Shown: piece after piece, positions 36,178 to 45,454 of the stretch
How positions within the stretch are numbered: position 1 is the first letter of the stretch
How the letters are laid out: every line of letters begins with the position of its first letter
Source: Rubrivivax sp.
GTDB taxonomy: Bacteria > Pseudomonadota > Gammaproteobacteria > Burkholderiales > Burkholderiaceae_C
NCBI GenBank assembly: GCA_016707445.1
Contig: JADJHR010000013.1
Location: 30,733 to 94,732 of the forward strand
Reading direction: 5' to 3'
DNA length: 64,000 bases
Position numbers and translations under genes: made by a program
The notes under the pieces: generated by a model
What the model was told of the DNA's origin: nothing
Databases searched by the model: none
Seen by the model: only the letters and a program-made list of their open reading frames with translations

Positions 36178-36846
36178 TCAGTCTTCGGCGGTGTCTGCCA
36201 TTCGGGGATAGCGCTTGATGGCGGCGCCGAACCGGGGCACCACCGATTCGGGGCTGTCCATCGTCACTTCCAGATCCTTCAGCAGACCGTCATTGAGCCC
36301 GTAGACCCAACCGTGCACCGCCAGCGATTGGCCACGCGCCCAGGCGTCCTGCACCACGGTCGACATCGCCACGTTGCCGACCTGCTCGATCACGTTCATC
36401 TCGCACAGGATGGTCTCCTGCTCGGCCGGCGGCAGGTGGTCCAGCCGCTTGCGGTGGCGCAGGCGCACGTCCTGCACGTGGCGCAACCAGTTGTCGGCCA
36501 GCCCGATGCGCAGCCCGCGCATGGCCGCGCGCACGCCGGCACAGCCATAGTGGCCGACCACCATGATGTGCCTGACCTTGAGGTGCTCGACCGCGAACTG
36601 GATCGTCGACAAGGCGTTCAGGTCGCTGTGCACCACCACGTTGGCCACGTTGCGGTGCACGAACACCTCGCCCGGGTCGAGCCCGGTGATCTCGTTGGCC
36701 GGCACGCGGCTGTCGGCGCAGCCGATCCACATGTAGCGCGGGCTCTGCTGCTGCGCCAGCCGCGTGAAGAAGCCGGGTTCGCGCGCTTCGGTGGCGGCGG
36801 CCCAGCGGCGGTTGTTCGCAAGCAGGTCGTTCAGGTGCGGGCTCAT
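36178..36846 (-). CDS. can: beta-carbonic anhydrase
   Basis: 222 residues. Zinc ligands and catalytic dyad: IGCADSRVPANEITGLDPGE (Cys-x-Asp-x-Arg) and VVGHYGCAGVRAA (His-x-x-Cys). It interconverts CO2 and bicarbonate. Here it sits between isovaleryl-CoA dehydrogenase and thiolase, where bicarbonate supply for the biotin-dependent methylcrotonyl-CoA carboxylase of leucine breakdown is the natural explanation. Confidence 0.95.
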   Translation of the reverse strand: MSPHLNDLLANNRRWAAATEAREPGFFTRLAQQQSPRYMWIGCADSRVPANEITGLDPGEVFVHRNVANVVVHSDLNALSTIQFAVEHLKVRHIMVVGHYGCAGVRAAMRGLRIGLADNWLRHVQDVRLRHRKRLDHLPPAEQETILCEMNVIEQVGNVAMSTVVQDAWARGQSLAVHGWVYGLNDGLLKDLEVTMDSPESVVPRFGAAIKRYPRMADTAED

Positions 36847-36864
36847 GGGGTGCCGGCAATGGCC

Positions 36865-38043
36865 TTACATCGTCTCTGCGAACAACTCGCGCCCGATCAG
36901 CATGCGGCGGATCTCGCTGGTCCCGGCGCCGATCTCGTACAGCTTGGCGTCGCGCCACAGCCGGCCCAGCGGGTAGTCGTTGATGTAGCCGTTGCCGCCG
37001 AAGATCTGCACGCCTTCGCCGGCCATCCAGGTGGCCTTCTCGGCGCACCACAGGATCACGCTGGCGCAGTCCTTGCGCACCTGGCGCACATGTTCGCTGC
37101 CCAGCTGGTCGAGGTTCTTGCCGATCGTGTAGCAGAAGGCGCGGCCGGCCTGCAGCACGGTGTACATGTCGGCCAGCTTGCCCTGGATGAGCTGGAACTC
37201 GCCGATGCTCTGGCCGAACTGCTTGCGGTCGTGCACATAGGGCACCACGCTGTCCATCACCGCCTGCATGATGCCGATCGGCCCTGCGGCCAGCACGGCG
37301 CGCTCGTAGTCCAGCCCGCTCATCAGCACCTTGGCGCCGCCGTTCAGGCTGCCCAGCACGTGGTCGGCGGGCACCTCGACGTTGTTGAACACCATCTCAC
37401 CGGTGTGGCTGCCACGCATGCCCAGCTTGTCCAGCTTCTGTGCGGTGGAAAAACCTGGCATGCCTTTTTCGACGATGAAGGCGGTGACGCCGCGCGCGCC
37501 GAGCTCGGGCTCGGTCTTGGCGTAAACCACCATCACGTCGGCGTCAGGACCGTTGGTGATCCACATCTTGCTGCCGTTGAGCACATAGACACCACCGCGC
37601 TCTTCGGCCTTGAGCTTCATGCTGATCACGTCCGACCCTGCGCCGGGCTCGCTCATCGCCAGCGCGCCCACATGCTCGCCGCTGATCAGCCGGGGCAGGA
37701 AGCGGCGGCGTTGCGCGTCGCTGCCGTTGCGCTTGATCTGGTTGACGCACAGGTTGCTGTGCGCGCCGTAGCTCAGACCCACCGAGGCCGAGGCGCGGCT
37801 GATCTCTTCCATCGCGATCATGTGCGCCAGGTAGCCCATGCCGGCGCCGCCGTATTCGTCGGACACGGTGATGCCCAGCACGCCGAGCTCGCCCATCTTG
37901 CGCCACAGGTCCATCGGAAACTGGTCGCTGCGGTCGATCTCGGCAGCGCGCGGCGCGATCTCGGCGTCGGCAAAGTGGCGCACCGCGTCGCGCAGCGCGT
38001 CGATGTCCTCGCCGAGCTGGAAGTCGAGGCCGGGCAGGGTCAT
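36865..38043 (-). CDS. ivd: isovaleryl-CoA dehydrogenase
   Basis: 392 residues from ATG 38043, preceded by GGAGAA. An acyl-CoA dehydrogenase with FAD and substrate marks LAMSEPGAGSDVISMKLKAE, YVLNGSKMWITNGPDAD, FVEKGMPGFSTAQKLDKLGM-type central strand, the catalytic Glu in SGLDYERAVLAAGP, and the C-terminal IFGGNGYINDYPLGRLWRDA and EIGAGTSEIRRMLIGRE. The Glu position and the central sequences fit isovaleryl-CoA dehydrogenase, the first acyl-CoA step of leucine breakdown. It heads the minus-strand row and has a candidate LiuR site upstream. Confidence 0.92.
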   Translation of the reverse strand: MTLPGLDFQLGEDIDALRDAVRHFADAEIAPRAAEIDRSDQFPMDLWRKMGELGVLGITVSDEYGGAGMGYLAHMIAMEEISRASASVGLSYGAHSNLCVNQIKRNGSDAQRRRFLPRLISGEHVGALAMSEPGAGSDVISMKLKAEERGGVYVLNGSKMWITNGPDADVMVVYAKTEPELGARGVTAFIVEKGMPGFSTAQKLDKLGMRGSHTGEMVFNNVEVPADHVLGSLNGGAKVLMSGLDYERAVLAAGPIGIMQAVMDSVVPYVHDRKQFGQSIGEFQLIQGKLADMYTVLQAGRAFCYTIGKNLDQLGSEHVRQVRKDCASVILWCAEKATWMAGEGVQIFGGNGYINDYPLGRLWRDAKLYEIGAGTSEIRRMLIGRELFAETM

Positions 38044-38501
38044 GGCAGTTCTCCGGGATGGGGGGCGGGTGCGGTCGAACGCGATGATAGGAGCCGGTTC
38101 GGGCGCGATTGCGCCATGGGCCCAGGCGCACGATGCTTCGACCAAGGCGGGGTCGACGTTGACCGAAACGTCAATGTAACCGCAGCCTCGGTGGGTGGGC
38201 GATGCTGCCGGGCAGCACGCCAGCTGACGCGGCGACGGCACGGAGGGTGAGCGGGCGGCAGGGACTCGGGCCCTGCCGCCGCCACCGCCGCGGGTGCCGG
38301 TGGCCCCGCGATCGTGGCCCAGGTCGGGATGACAGCGTCTGGCCGAAGTGTGCGGGGTGCGTTGCGCCGCGGACATCCCCAATTGGAATGAGGGATGGAC
38401 GGCGTTCGATCCCCCGAAAGGGCGATACGCAGGTCGCACTGCAGGCGCCTTGCGTTGCAGCTACAGGTTCACCCCGCGCTCGCCACCCCCGGCCCTGCCG
38501 C
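38044..38501. other. 458-base intergenic region upstream of ivd
   Basis: No supported gene. It holds the promoter side of the ivd row, including the inverted repeat at 38159-38174, and the upstream flank of no plus-strand gene (the next gene, 38502-39392, ends here on the minus strand). It is GC-rich, with several short direct and inverted repeats but nothing else I can name. Confidence 0.5.
38159..38174. promoter_or_regulatory. candidate LiuR-type operator
   Basis: TTGAC CGAAAC GTCAA: perfect 5-base half sites around a 6-base centre, 116 bases upstream of the ivd start. Known: the MerR-family regulator LiuR controls leucine/isovalerate genes through palindromes of the form TTGAC/TTTAC...GTCAA/GTAAA. 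The site and its gene fit, but no liuR gene is in the window. Confidence 0.45.
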
Positions 38502-39392
38502 TCAGTCGATCGCTGGCAGCACGTGCTCGCGCAAGGTGCCCAGCGCGTGCTGGTAGTCGGGCAGTACCGATCGCACCACGTCCCAGAACGCGGGGCTGTG
38601 GTTCATTTCCCGCAGGTGGGCGAGTTCGTGGGTCACGACGTAGTCGATCACCGGCAGGCCGAAGTGCACCAGGCGCCAGTTCAGCCGGATCGAGCCGTCG
38701 GCGCTGGCGCTGCCCCAGCGTGTGGTGGCCGAACTCAGGCCGATGCGTCGCACGCGTACACCCAGTCGGGCGGCGAAGAAGGCGCAGCGTTCTTCGAACA
38801 CGCGCCGCGCCTGGCGCTGCAGCCAGCTCTGCACCAGTTCGCGCACCTGCGCCTCGCTGGCGTGCTGCGGCAGGCCCAGGTGTAGCGTCAGTCGCGGCAC
38901 GCCTGGCAGGGCCTGAGCGTCGGTGTTGAGCACGGCGCCCTGGGTGCGCGGGTCCAGCACCAGGATCACGGTTTCGCCCAGAAACGGCAGCTGCGCCCCG
39001 TCGCGCCAGGCGATGCGCGACGATTGCATGCGGCGTGCACGATCGGCTTGCTCTTGCAGCTTGCGCAGGATCCAGCGCTCTTTCTCACGCAAGGCGGACT
39101 CGACCTCGCCCACGCCGACCCAGCGCGGTGCGCTGACGCTCAGGCCTTCGGGGCCGACGACGAAGCCGATGCTGCGCCGGCGTGCGCGGCGCAGCTCGTA
39201 GTGCACCTGATGCGTGCCGAAGCGGATCTCGCGCTGCGCGCGCGGATGACGGAATGTGGGCAGTGGCTGGGCCGCCTGCTCAGCCGGCGCCGGCAATTCG
39301 GGCTGGGTTGGCGGCCTGGCCTGCGCGGCCGGCGGCGCGTCGTCGAACAGCGAAAGCTGCGCGGGCGGGCTGGCGTCAGACCGAAGCGGCAT
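38502..39392 (-). CDS. YgjP/SprT-like M48 metallopeptidase
   Basis: 296 residues from ATG 39392. The first ~60 residues are Pro/Ala-rich (APPAAQARPPTQPELPAPAE) and likely disordered. The domain proper has YELRRARRRSIGFVVGPEGL, ATTRWGSASADGSIRLNWRL and the zinc motif DYVVTHELAHLREMNHSPAFW (HExxH plus a distal His). This is the DUF45/YgjP family, whose members are often tied to restriction-modification or left as orphan housekeeping peptidases; the substrate is unknown. The plsC gene lies 11 bases upstream on the same strand. Confidence 0.9.
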   Translation of the reverse strand: MPLRSDASPPAQLSLFDDAPPAAQARPPTQPELPAPAEQAAQPLPTFRHPRAQREIRFGTHQVHYELRRARRRSIGFVVGPEGLSVSAPRWVGVGEVESALREKERWILRKLQEQADRARRMQSSRIAWRDGAQLPFLGETVILVLDPRTQGAVLNTDAQALPGVPRLTLHLGLPQHASEAQVRELVQSWLQRQARRVFEERCAFFAARLGVRVRRIGLSSATTRWGSASADGSIRLNWRLVHFGLPVIDYVVTHELAHLREMNHSPAFWDVVRSVLPDYQHALGTLREHVLPAID

Positions 39393-39403
39393 GGACCATG
39401 ATT

Positions 39404-40159
39404 CTAGGAGCGGTAGGCGTCGGGATCGAGGCGACGCATCTCGGCCTCGATCCAGGCCTCGACTTCGCGCATCAGCTCGTCGGCCTGGCGTCCGTTGCTG
39501 GCGATGGGCCTGCCGATCGAGATGTCGACCACGCCTGGTCTCAGCAGAAAGCTTCTGCGCGGCCAGCAGCGCGCCGACGTGGCGGCGATCGGCACGATCG
39601 GCACGCCGGCTTCGATGGCCAGCCGCGCAGCGCCGGACTTGTAGATACCCTGGCCGCCGCGCGGCGTGCGGGTGCCTTCGGGAAACATGATCACCCAGAT
39701 GCCTTCGGCGAACAGCCGCTTGCCCTGCGCCGCCACCCGGGCCCAGGCCTCGTTGCGCTTGCTGCGGTCGATGTGGATCATGTCCAGCCGGCCCATGGCC
39801 CAGCCGAAGAACGGGATGTACAGCAGCTCGCGCTTGAACACATAGGCCAGCGGGTGCGGCATCAGTGTCGGGAAGGCAAAGGTCTCCCAGGTGCTCTGGT
39901 GCTTGGACGCCAGCAGCACCGCGGCATGGCTGTCGGCCGCCGTCGGCAGGTTGTTCATGCCGTGCATGCGATGGCGCACGCCGCAGATCATGCGCGCGCC
40001 CCACACCGTCAGCCGCAGCCAGCCCATGGTCGGCCAGTACAGCCGGGTGCCGCGCACGAAGATCGACAGCAGCACCATCGCGATGCCGTAGGGCACCACG
40101 GTGGCGGCCATCCACAGCACGAACAGGCCCGAGCGCAGCACCCACCCGACACGCCTCAA
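39404..40159 (-). CDS. plsC: 1-acyl-glycerol-3-phosphate acyltransferase
   Basis: 251 residues. A membrane helix at about 10-32 (GLFVLWMAATVVPYGIAMVL), then the acyltransferase motifs: SKHQSTWETF for motif I (H-x4-E, where many members have H-x4-D), the FGWAMGRLDMIHIDR region, and IMFPEGTRTPRG for motif III. It adds the second acyl chain to make phosphatidate. It overlaps gmhB by 4 bases. Confidence 0.93.
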   Translation of the reverse strand: MRRVGWVLRSGLFVLWMAATVVPYGIAMVLLSIFVRGTRLYWPTMGWLRLTVWGARMICGVRHRMHGMNNLPTAADSHAAVLLASKHQSTWETFAFPTLMPHPLAYVFKRELLYIPFFGWAMGRLDMIHIDRSKRNEAWARVAAQGKRLFAEGIWVIMFPEGTRTPRGGQGIYKSGAARLAIEAGVPIVPIAATSARCWPRRSFLLRPGVVDISIGRPIASNGRQADELMREVEAWIEAEMRRLDPDAYRS

Positions 40160-40752
40160 ATCAGCTCCCCGGCGTGCGAATCGGCCTGGTGCGTGCGGCG
40201 CATCAGGTGGTCGGCAAAGGCCGACAGAGTTTCATGCACCACCGTCTGCGGCACCTGCTCGACGATCCGTGCCAGCGTGGCGTCGTCGAGGCCGGCTGCG
40301 CGGCCGCTGAGCACCAGGTGCGGCTCGCAGCCCGCGGCTTGGGCGGCCTGCAGGTCACGCAGGGTGTCGCACACCATCGGCACGCCGGCCAGGGCGACGC
40401 CATAGCGGTGCGCGATGTCGAGCATCATGCCCGGCAGCGGCTTGCGGCAGTCGCAATGGTCTTCGGGTGTGTGCGGGCAGAAGAACACCGCATCGATGCG
40501 GCCGCCGCATTCCATCAACCGTCGGTTCATGTGCGTGTGCACGGCGTTGACCGTCGCCATGTCGATCATGCCGCGGCCGATGCCGGCCTGGTTGGTGGCC
40601 ACCACCGCATGCCAGCCCTGGTGGTTGAGCCGCGCCACCGCGTCCAGGGCACCTTTCACCGGCACCCATTCCTGCGGCGACTTGACATGGTCCTCGCGGT
40701 ATTCATTGAGGATGCCGTCACGGCCGTAGATCACAAGCTTGACGGCATGCAT
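40156..40752 (-). CDS. gmhB: HAD phosphatase of the GmhB type with altered nucleophile motif
   Basis: 198 residues. Whole-length resemblance to D-glycero-beta-D-manno-heptose-1,7-bisphosphate 7-phosphatase: KSPQEWVPVKGALDAVARL, VVATNQAGIGRGMIDM, FFCPHTPEDHCDCRKPLPGM (zinc loop Cys/His) and VCDTLRDLQAAQAAGCEPHLV. HAD motif I, normally D-R-D-G, reads YGRDGIL: the nucleophilic Asp is Gly10 while Asp12 remains. If not an error the protein should not form the usual aspartyl-phosphate. It sits in an operon with plsC and glyS/glyQ, a common GmhB setting. Confidence 0.85.
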   Translation of the reverse strand: MHAVKLVIYGRDGILNEYREDHVKSPQEWVPVKGALDAVARLNHQGWHAVVATNQAGIGRGMIDMATVNAVHTHMNRRLMECGGRIDAVFFCPHTPEDHCDCRKPLPGMMLDIAHRYGVALAGVPMVCDTLRDLQAAQAAGCEPHLVLSGRAAGLDDATLARIVEQVPQTVVHETLSAFADHLMRRTHQADSHAGELI

Positions 40753-40782
40753 GGCGCACCTGAGTCGGGGTGGTGGAGCTGA

Positions 40783-42933
40783 TCAGCCGGCCAGCCGTGA
40801 CAGGTCGGCCACGCGGTTCATTGCCGCATGCAGGCCGCGCAGCAGCGCCAGCCGGTTTGCACGCAGCGCGGCATCGTCTGCATTCACCATCACGCCGTCG
40901 AAGAAGGCGTCGACGGCGCCGCGCAGGCCGGCCAGCGCCTTCAGCGACGCGGTGTAGTCACCACGCTCGAAGTCGGCCTGCGCCACTGGTCCCAGGCTGC
41001 CCAGGGCGGCGGCCAGTGCGCGTTCGGCTGGCTCGACCAGCAGGGCCGGGTCCAGCGGCAACAGGGCGCTGTCTTCGCTCTTCTTCAGGATGTTGCCCAC
41101 GCGCTTGTTGGCCGCCGCCAGTGCCTGTGCTTCGGGCAGTTCGGCAAAGGCTCGCACCGCCGCCAGGCGCTGCGGCAGCGTGGCCCAGTTGTCGGGGCGC
41201 AGGGCCAGCACGGCGTCGACCTCATGCGCGCTGTAGCCCAGGTCGCGCAGGTAGCCCAGCAGCCGGTCGTACAGGAAGTGCTGCACTTCGGCCTGAGCCT
41301 GGCCATGGCTGGCCGGGAAGGCGTGGAAAGCGGCCGACACCAGCGCCGGCAGCGACAGCGACAGCTGGCGCTCGACCAGCATGCGGATCAGGCCCAGCGC
41401 ATGGCGGCGCAGTGCAAACGGGTCCTTGTCGCCGCTGGGCATCTGGCCGATGCCGAACAGGCCGGCCAGGGTCTCGAGCTTGTCGGCCAGTGCCACCACC
41501 ACGGCGGCCTGGCCGCGCGGCAGCGCATCGCCGGCAAAGCGCGGCTTGTAATGATCCTCCACCGCCAGCGCCACGGCCTCGCTCTCGCCATCGTGGCGCG
41601 CGTAATAGCCGCCCATCACGCCTTGCAGCTCGGGGAATTCGCCCACCATGTCGGTCAGCAGGTCGGCCTTGGCCAGCAGCGCGGCGCGGTCGGCCTGCGC
41701 CGCCAGCGCCGCCCCGCCGAGCTGCTTGGCCACGGTGCGCGCGATGAAGCGCACGCGCTCGACACGCTCGCCCTGGGTGCCCAACTTGCCGTGGTAGACC
41801 ACCCGGTCGAGACCGGCCACACGCGATTCGAGCCTGCGCTTGCGGTCCTGGTTGAAGAAGAACTTGGCGTCGGCCAGGCGTGGGCGCACCACGCGTTCGT
41901 TGCCCTGGATCACGCGGGCCGGGTCGGCAGGGCTGATGTTACTGACGATCAGGAAGCGCTCGGTCAGCCGCCCGTCGCCGTCCAGCAGCGGAAAATATTT
42001 CTGATTGGCCTTCATCGTCAGGATCAGGCACTCGGGCGGCACGGCCAGAAACTCCGGCTCGAATCGGCACAGCAGCACGTTCGGCCGCTCGACCAGTGAC
42101 GTCACCTCGTCGACCAGCGCGTCGTCGTCGATTGGCTGCAGCCCTTCGTGCGCCGCGGCCACCGACAGCTGGCGCACGATCTCGGCGCGGCGCGCCTCGA
42201 AGCTGGCGATCACCGCGCCCTCGTCGCGCAATTGGTCGGCGTAGCTGTCGGCGTCGCGCAGTTCGATCTCGGGCACCGCGGCTTCGAAACGATGGCCCTG
42301 GGTGATGCGCCCTGCGTTCAGGCCCAATGCGCTGATCGGCACCACGTCGGCACCGTGCAGCGCCACCAGGCGATGCGCCGGACGCACGAAGTTGACGCTG
42401 GTCCAGCCCGGCTGGAAGTCGGGCCCCGATCCGATCTGCAGCTGGTACTGCATCAGCTTGGGGATCGGCAGCCGCGTGATGGCTTCGTTGACCGCTCGAT
42501 CCAGGCCCACCTGAAGCGCACGGCCTGCAGCAATTTGGGTGTGAAACAGGGCGTCGGCCTTTCCATCCGACTCCACCGTGACTCGTTCCCGGATGATTTC
42601 GGTCCAGTTGGCGTCTTCTGGGTAGGCGTAGTTCGCAGCCAGCTTCTTGCGCAGCGCAGCTGTGGGCTGGCCCTCGCCGTCCAGCCCGATCTTGGCCGGC
42701 ATCAACTTGTCTCGCCGCGTCGATGGTGGTGATACTGAGTAAACGTTCTCGACATGCACGGCCAGTCGTCGCGGCGACGCGTACGAGGTCACACGCGCAT
42801 CGGCCGGCGCCAGGCCCTGCGCCTTCAGGCTGTCGGCCAGCACGTCGGCAAAGGCCTGGCCGAGCTTCTTCAACGCCTTGGGTGGCAGCTCTTCGACCAA
42901 CAATTCGACCAGCAGGCTTTGCGTGTCGCTCAT
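40783..42933 (-). CDS. glyS: glycine-tRNA ligase beta subunit
   Basis: 716 residues, the usual length. Starts LLVELLVEELPPKALKKLGQAF, the family N-terminus; later FVRPAHRLVALHGADVVPI, FNQDRKRRLESRV, LADKLETLAGLFGIGQMPSGDKDPFALRR and the anticodon-binding C-terminal DALR domain (AFFDGVMVNADDAALRANRLALL). With GlyQ it forms the alpha2beta2 enzyme that charges tRNA-Gly. It lies 1 base after glyQ. Confidence 0.97.
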   Translation of the reverse strand: MSDTQSLLVELLVEELPPKALKKLGQAFADVLADSLKAQGLAPADARVTSYASPRRLAVHVENVYSVSPPSTRRDKLMPAKIGLDGEGQPTAALRKKLAANYAYPEDANWTEIIRERVTVESDGKADALFHTQIAAGRALQVGLDRAVNEAITRLPIPKLMQYQLQIGSGPDFQPGWTSVNFVRPAHRLVALHGADVVPISALGLNAGRITQGHRFEAAVPEIELRDADSYADQLRDEGAVIASFEARRAEIVRQLSVAAAHEGLQPIDDDALVDEVTSLVERPNVLLCRFEPEFLAVPPECLILTMKANQKYFPLLDGDGRLTERFLIVSNISPADPARVIQGNERVVRPRLADAKFFFNQDRKRRLESRVAGLDRVVYHGKLGTQGERVERVRFIARTVAKQLGGAALAAQADRAALLAKADLLTDMVGEFPELQGVMGGYYARHDGESEAVALAVEDHYKPRFAGDALPRGQAAVVVALADKLETLAGLFGIGQMPSGDKDPFALRRHALGLIRMLVERQLSLSLPALVSAAFHAFPASHGQAQAEVQHFLYDRLLGYLRDLGYSAHEVDAVLALRPDNWATLPQRLAAVRAFAELPEAQALAAANKRVGNILKKSEDSALLPLDPALLVEPAERALAAALGSLGPVAQADFERGDYTASLKALAGLRGAVDAFFDGVMVNADDAALRANRLALLRGLHAAMNRVADLSRLAG

Positions 42934-42934
42934 T

Positions 42935-43864
42935 TCAGGCCGCCTTCTTTGCAGCCTGCTCGGCCAGTCGGGCCGACACCTCGTCGGCCCAGGCGCGCGG
43001 CGCCATCGGGAAGCCCAGGCGCGCGCGGCTGTCGAGGTAGCTCTGCGCCACGCTGCGCGCCAGGTTGCGGATGCGGCCGATGTAGGCGGCGCGCTCGGTC
43101 ACGCTGATGGCGCCGCGCGCGTCGAGCAGGTTGAAGGTGTGCGCGGCCTTCAGCACCTGCTCGTAGGCCGGCAGCGCCAGCTGCTGCGTCATCAGATGCT
43201 GCGCCTGGCGTTCGTGGGCGCCGAAAGCACCGAGCAGGAACTCGACATCGCTGTGCTCGAAGTTGTAGGTGCTCTGCTCGACCTCGTTCTGGTGGTAGAC
43301 GTCGCGGTATTTCAGGCCGTCGGTCCAGACCAGGTCATAGACGTTGTCCACGCCCTGCAGGTACATCGCCAGCCGCTCCAGGCCGTAGGTGATCTCGCCG
43401 GTGATGGGCTTGCAGTCGATGCCGCCCACCTGCTGGAAGTAGGTGAACTGCGTCACCTCCATGCCGTTGAGCCAGACCTCCCAGCCCAGGCCCCAGGCGC
43501 CCAGGGTCGGGTTCTCCCAGTCGTCTTCGACAAAACGCACGTCGTTGGCACGCAGGTCGAAGCCCAGCGACTTCAGGCTGCCGAGGTACAGATCGAGGAT
43601 GTCGGTCGGCGCGGGTTTGAGCACCACCTGATACTGGTAGTAATGCTGCAGCCGGTTGGGGTTGTCGCCATAGCGGCCATCCTTGGGCCGGCGGCTGGGC
43701 TGCACGTAGGCGGCCTTCCAGGGCTCGGGGCCCAGCGCGCGCAAGAAGGTGGCGGTGTGGCTGGTGCCGGCGCCGACTTCCATGTCGTAGGGCTGCAGCA
43801 GCGCGCAGCCCTGGGCGTCCCAGTACGACTGCAGGGTGAGGATGATCTGCTGGAAGCTCAGCAT
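42935..43864 (-). CDS. glyQ: glycine-tRNA ligase alpha subunit
   Basis: 309 residues. Near-invariant class II core: SFQQIILTLQSYWDAQGCAL, QPYDMEVGAGTSHTATFLRA, ARRPKDGRYG-type motif 2 (SRRPKDGRYGDNPNRLQHYY region), GWEVWLNGMEVTQFTYFQQV, and YGLERLAMYLQGVDNVYDL. Catalytic subunit partner of glyS. Upstream lies lnt in the same direction, 15 bases away. Confidence 0.98.
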   Translation of the reverse strand: MLSFQQIILTLQSYWDAQGCALLQPYDMEVGAGTSHTATFLRALGPEPWKAAYVQPSRRPKDGRYGDNPNRLQHYYQYQVVLKPAPTDILDLYLGSLKSLGFDLRANDVRFVEDDWENPTLGAWGLGWEVWLNGMEVTQFTYFQQVGGIDCKPITGEITYGLERLAMYLQGVDNVYDLVWTDGLKYRDVYHQNEVEQSTYNFEHSDVEFLLGAFGAHERQAQHLMTQQLALPAYEQVLKAAHTFNLLDARGAISVTERAAYIGRIRNLARSVAQSYLDSRARLGFPMAPRAWADEVSARLAEQAAKKAA

Positions 43865-43879
43865 GGGGGTCTGCGGCGA

Positions 43880-45454
43880 TCAGGGCCGCGCGGCGAAAAC
43901 CCTTGATTTTACGGGTCGGGGCGTGATCGCGATGGCCGCGCAGACCGCCAGCGCCAGCCCGATCAGCGGCCACAGGCCGAACTGCGAGGCCCAGCGGGCA
44001 AACGGGGTCAAGCCGTGCCGCCCTTGAACGCGGCCCGCCAGCACACCCGGGGTGACGGGCGGCAGTTGCGCCAGCACGCGGCCCCGGTGATCGATCACCG
44101 CGGTGGCGCCGGTGTTGGTGGCGCGCAGCATCGGGCGCTGGAATTCCAATGCGCGCATGCGCGAAATTGCCAGGTGCTGGCCGATGGCGATGGTGTCGCC
44201 GAACCAGCCGATGTTGCTGAGGTTGACGAACAGCGTGGGTGATCGTGCCGGGTCGGCAAAGCGCTGCGCCAGCTCTTCGCCGAACAGGTCTTCGTAGCAG
44301 ATGTTGGGCGCGGCGCGTTCGCCTTGCACGTCGAACGATGCCGGCACGGGCACGCCGCGCCTGAAGTCACCCAGCGGGATCTGCATCAATTCAGTGAACC
44401 AGCGAAACCCCTGGGGGATGAATTCACCGAACGGCACCAGGTGGTGCTTGTCGTAGCGGTAGCTGCCGCCAGGCGCGCGTGCGGCAGCGGACAGGCCGAC
44501 GACCGAATTGGTATAGCCGCTGTCGAAGTCGCCCAGCGGCACGCCGACCAGCGCGGCCTGTCTGCCCGTCGAAAAGCGCTGCACCAGGCCGGCCCAGTAG
44601 CCGGGAGCGAAGCTGTCCAGCTGGTCGGGCAGCAGCGGCACCGCGGTCTCGGGCGCCACCACCAGGTCGGCGCGGCTGGCAAGCAGCCGGCTGGCCACCC
44701 ATTGCAGCGTGCCGGACATGCGCTCGAGCGCGAACTTCTCGTCCTGCGCCACGTCGGGTTGCAGCAGGTCCACGCTCAGTTCGCGGCCGGGCTGGGTGAA
44801 CTCGCCCGGGCCTGTGGTGGCGGCCACGCCCAGCACCAGCAACGCCATCGCCGGCGCGGCCCAGCGCGCCCGGCCGCGGGCGGACAGTGCCTGCGCCAGG
44901 GCGGCGGCCAGCAGTGCAAGGACGGCCCCGATGCCGTAGACCCCGACCCAGGGCGCCAGGCTGGCCAGCGGCGCGTCGACCTGCGAGTAGCCGCTGGCCA
45001 CCCAGGGAAAGCCGGTGAAGATCAGGCCGCGTGCCAGCTCGGCCAGCAGCCAGCAGGCGGCAAACAGCGGCAGGTCAGGCCAGCCGCCGCGGCGCCAGCG
45101 GCGGTACAGCGCGGCGGCCAGCGCCAGGTACAGCGACAGCAGCGCGGCGAGCACGAACACGGCCAGGGCCGCCAGCCAGGCCTGCAGGTGGCCGTAGCGG
45201 TGCATGCTGATGAACAGCCACCACACGCCGGCCAGCAACCAGGCCGTGCCGTAGCACCAGCCCAGCCAGGCGGCATGGCGCGCACCGGAACTGCGGTCGA
45301 GCCGCCAGACCAGCACCGCTGCACCCAGGATCGGCAGGCCCCAGGCCCAGGGCTGCACGAACGCCAGCGTCTGCACGGCGCCCAGCGCCGCGATGGCCAG
45401 CGACTCCAGCACGCCCAGGGCTGGCTGGCGGCGCGGCAGTGGCTTGGGGGTCAA
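43880..45454 (-). CDS. lnt: apolipoprotein N-acyltransferase
   Basis: 524 residues from TTG 45454, which overlaps the corC stop as TTGA; the longer frame to 45592 lies inside corC and is rejected. About six to eight membrane helices fill the N-terminal half. The nitrilase-like periplasmic domain has the catalytic triad: Glu in VVAPETAVPLLPDQ, Lys in YDKHHLVPFGEFIP and Cys in APNICYEDLFGEE. It adds the third acyl chain to lipoproteins, which fits the many lipoproteins in this window. Confidence 0.95.
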   Translation of the reverse strand: MTPKPLPRRQPALGVLESLAIAALGAVQTLAFVQPWAWGLPILGAAVLVWRLDRSSGARHAAWLGWCYGTAWLLAGVWWLFISMHRYGHLQAWLAALAVFVLAALLSLYLALAAALYRRWRRGGWPDLPLFAACWLLAELARGLIFTGFPWVASGYSQVDAPLASLAPWVGVYGIGAVLALLAAALAQALSARGRARWAAPAMALLVLGVAATTGPGEFTQPGRELSVDLLQPDVAQDEKFALERMSGTLQWVASRLLASRADLVVAPETAVPLLPDQLDSFAPGYWAGLVQRFSTGRQAALVGVPLGDFDSGYTNSVVGLSAAARAPGGSYRYDKHHLVPFGEFIPQGFRWFTELMQIPLGDFRRGVPVPASFDVQGERAAPNICYEDLFGEELAQRFADPARSPTLFVNLSNIGWFGDTIAIGQHLAISRMRALEFQRPMLRATNTGATAVIDHRGRVLAQLPPVTPGVLAGRVQGRHGLTPFARWASQFGLWPLIGLALAVCAAIAITPRPVKSRVFAARP

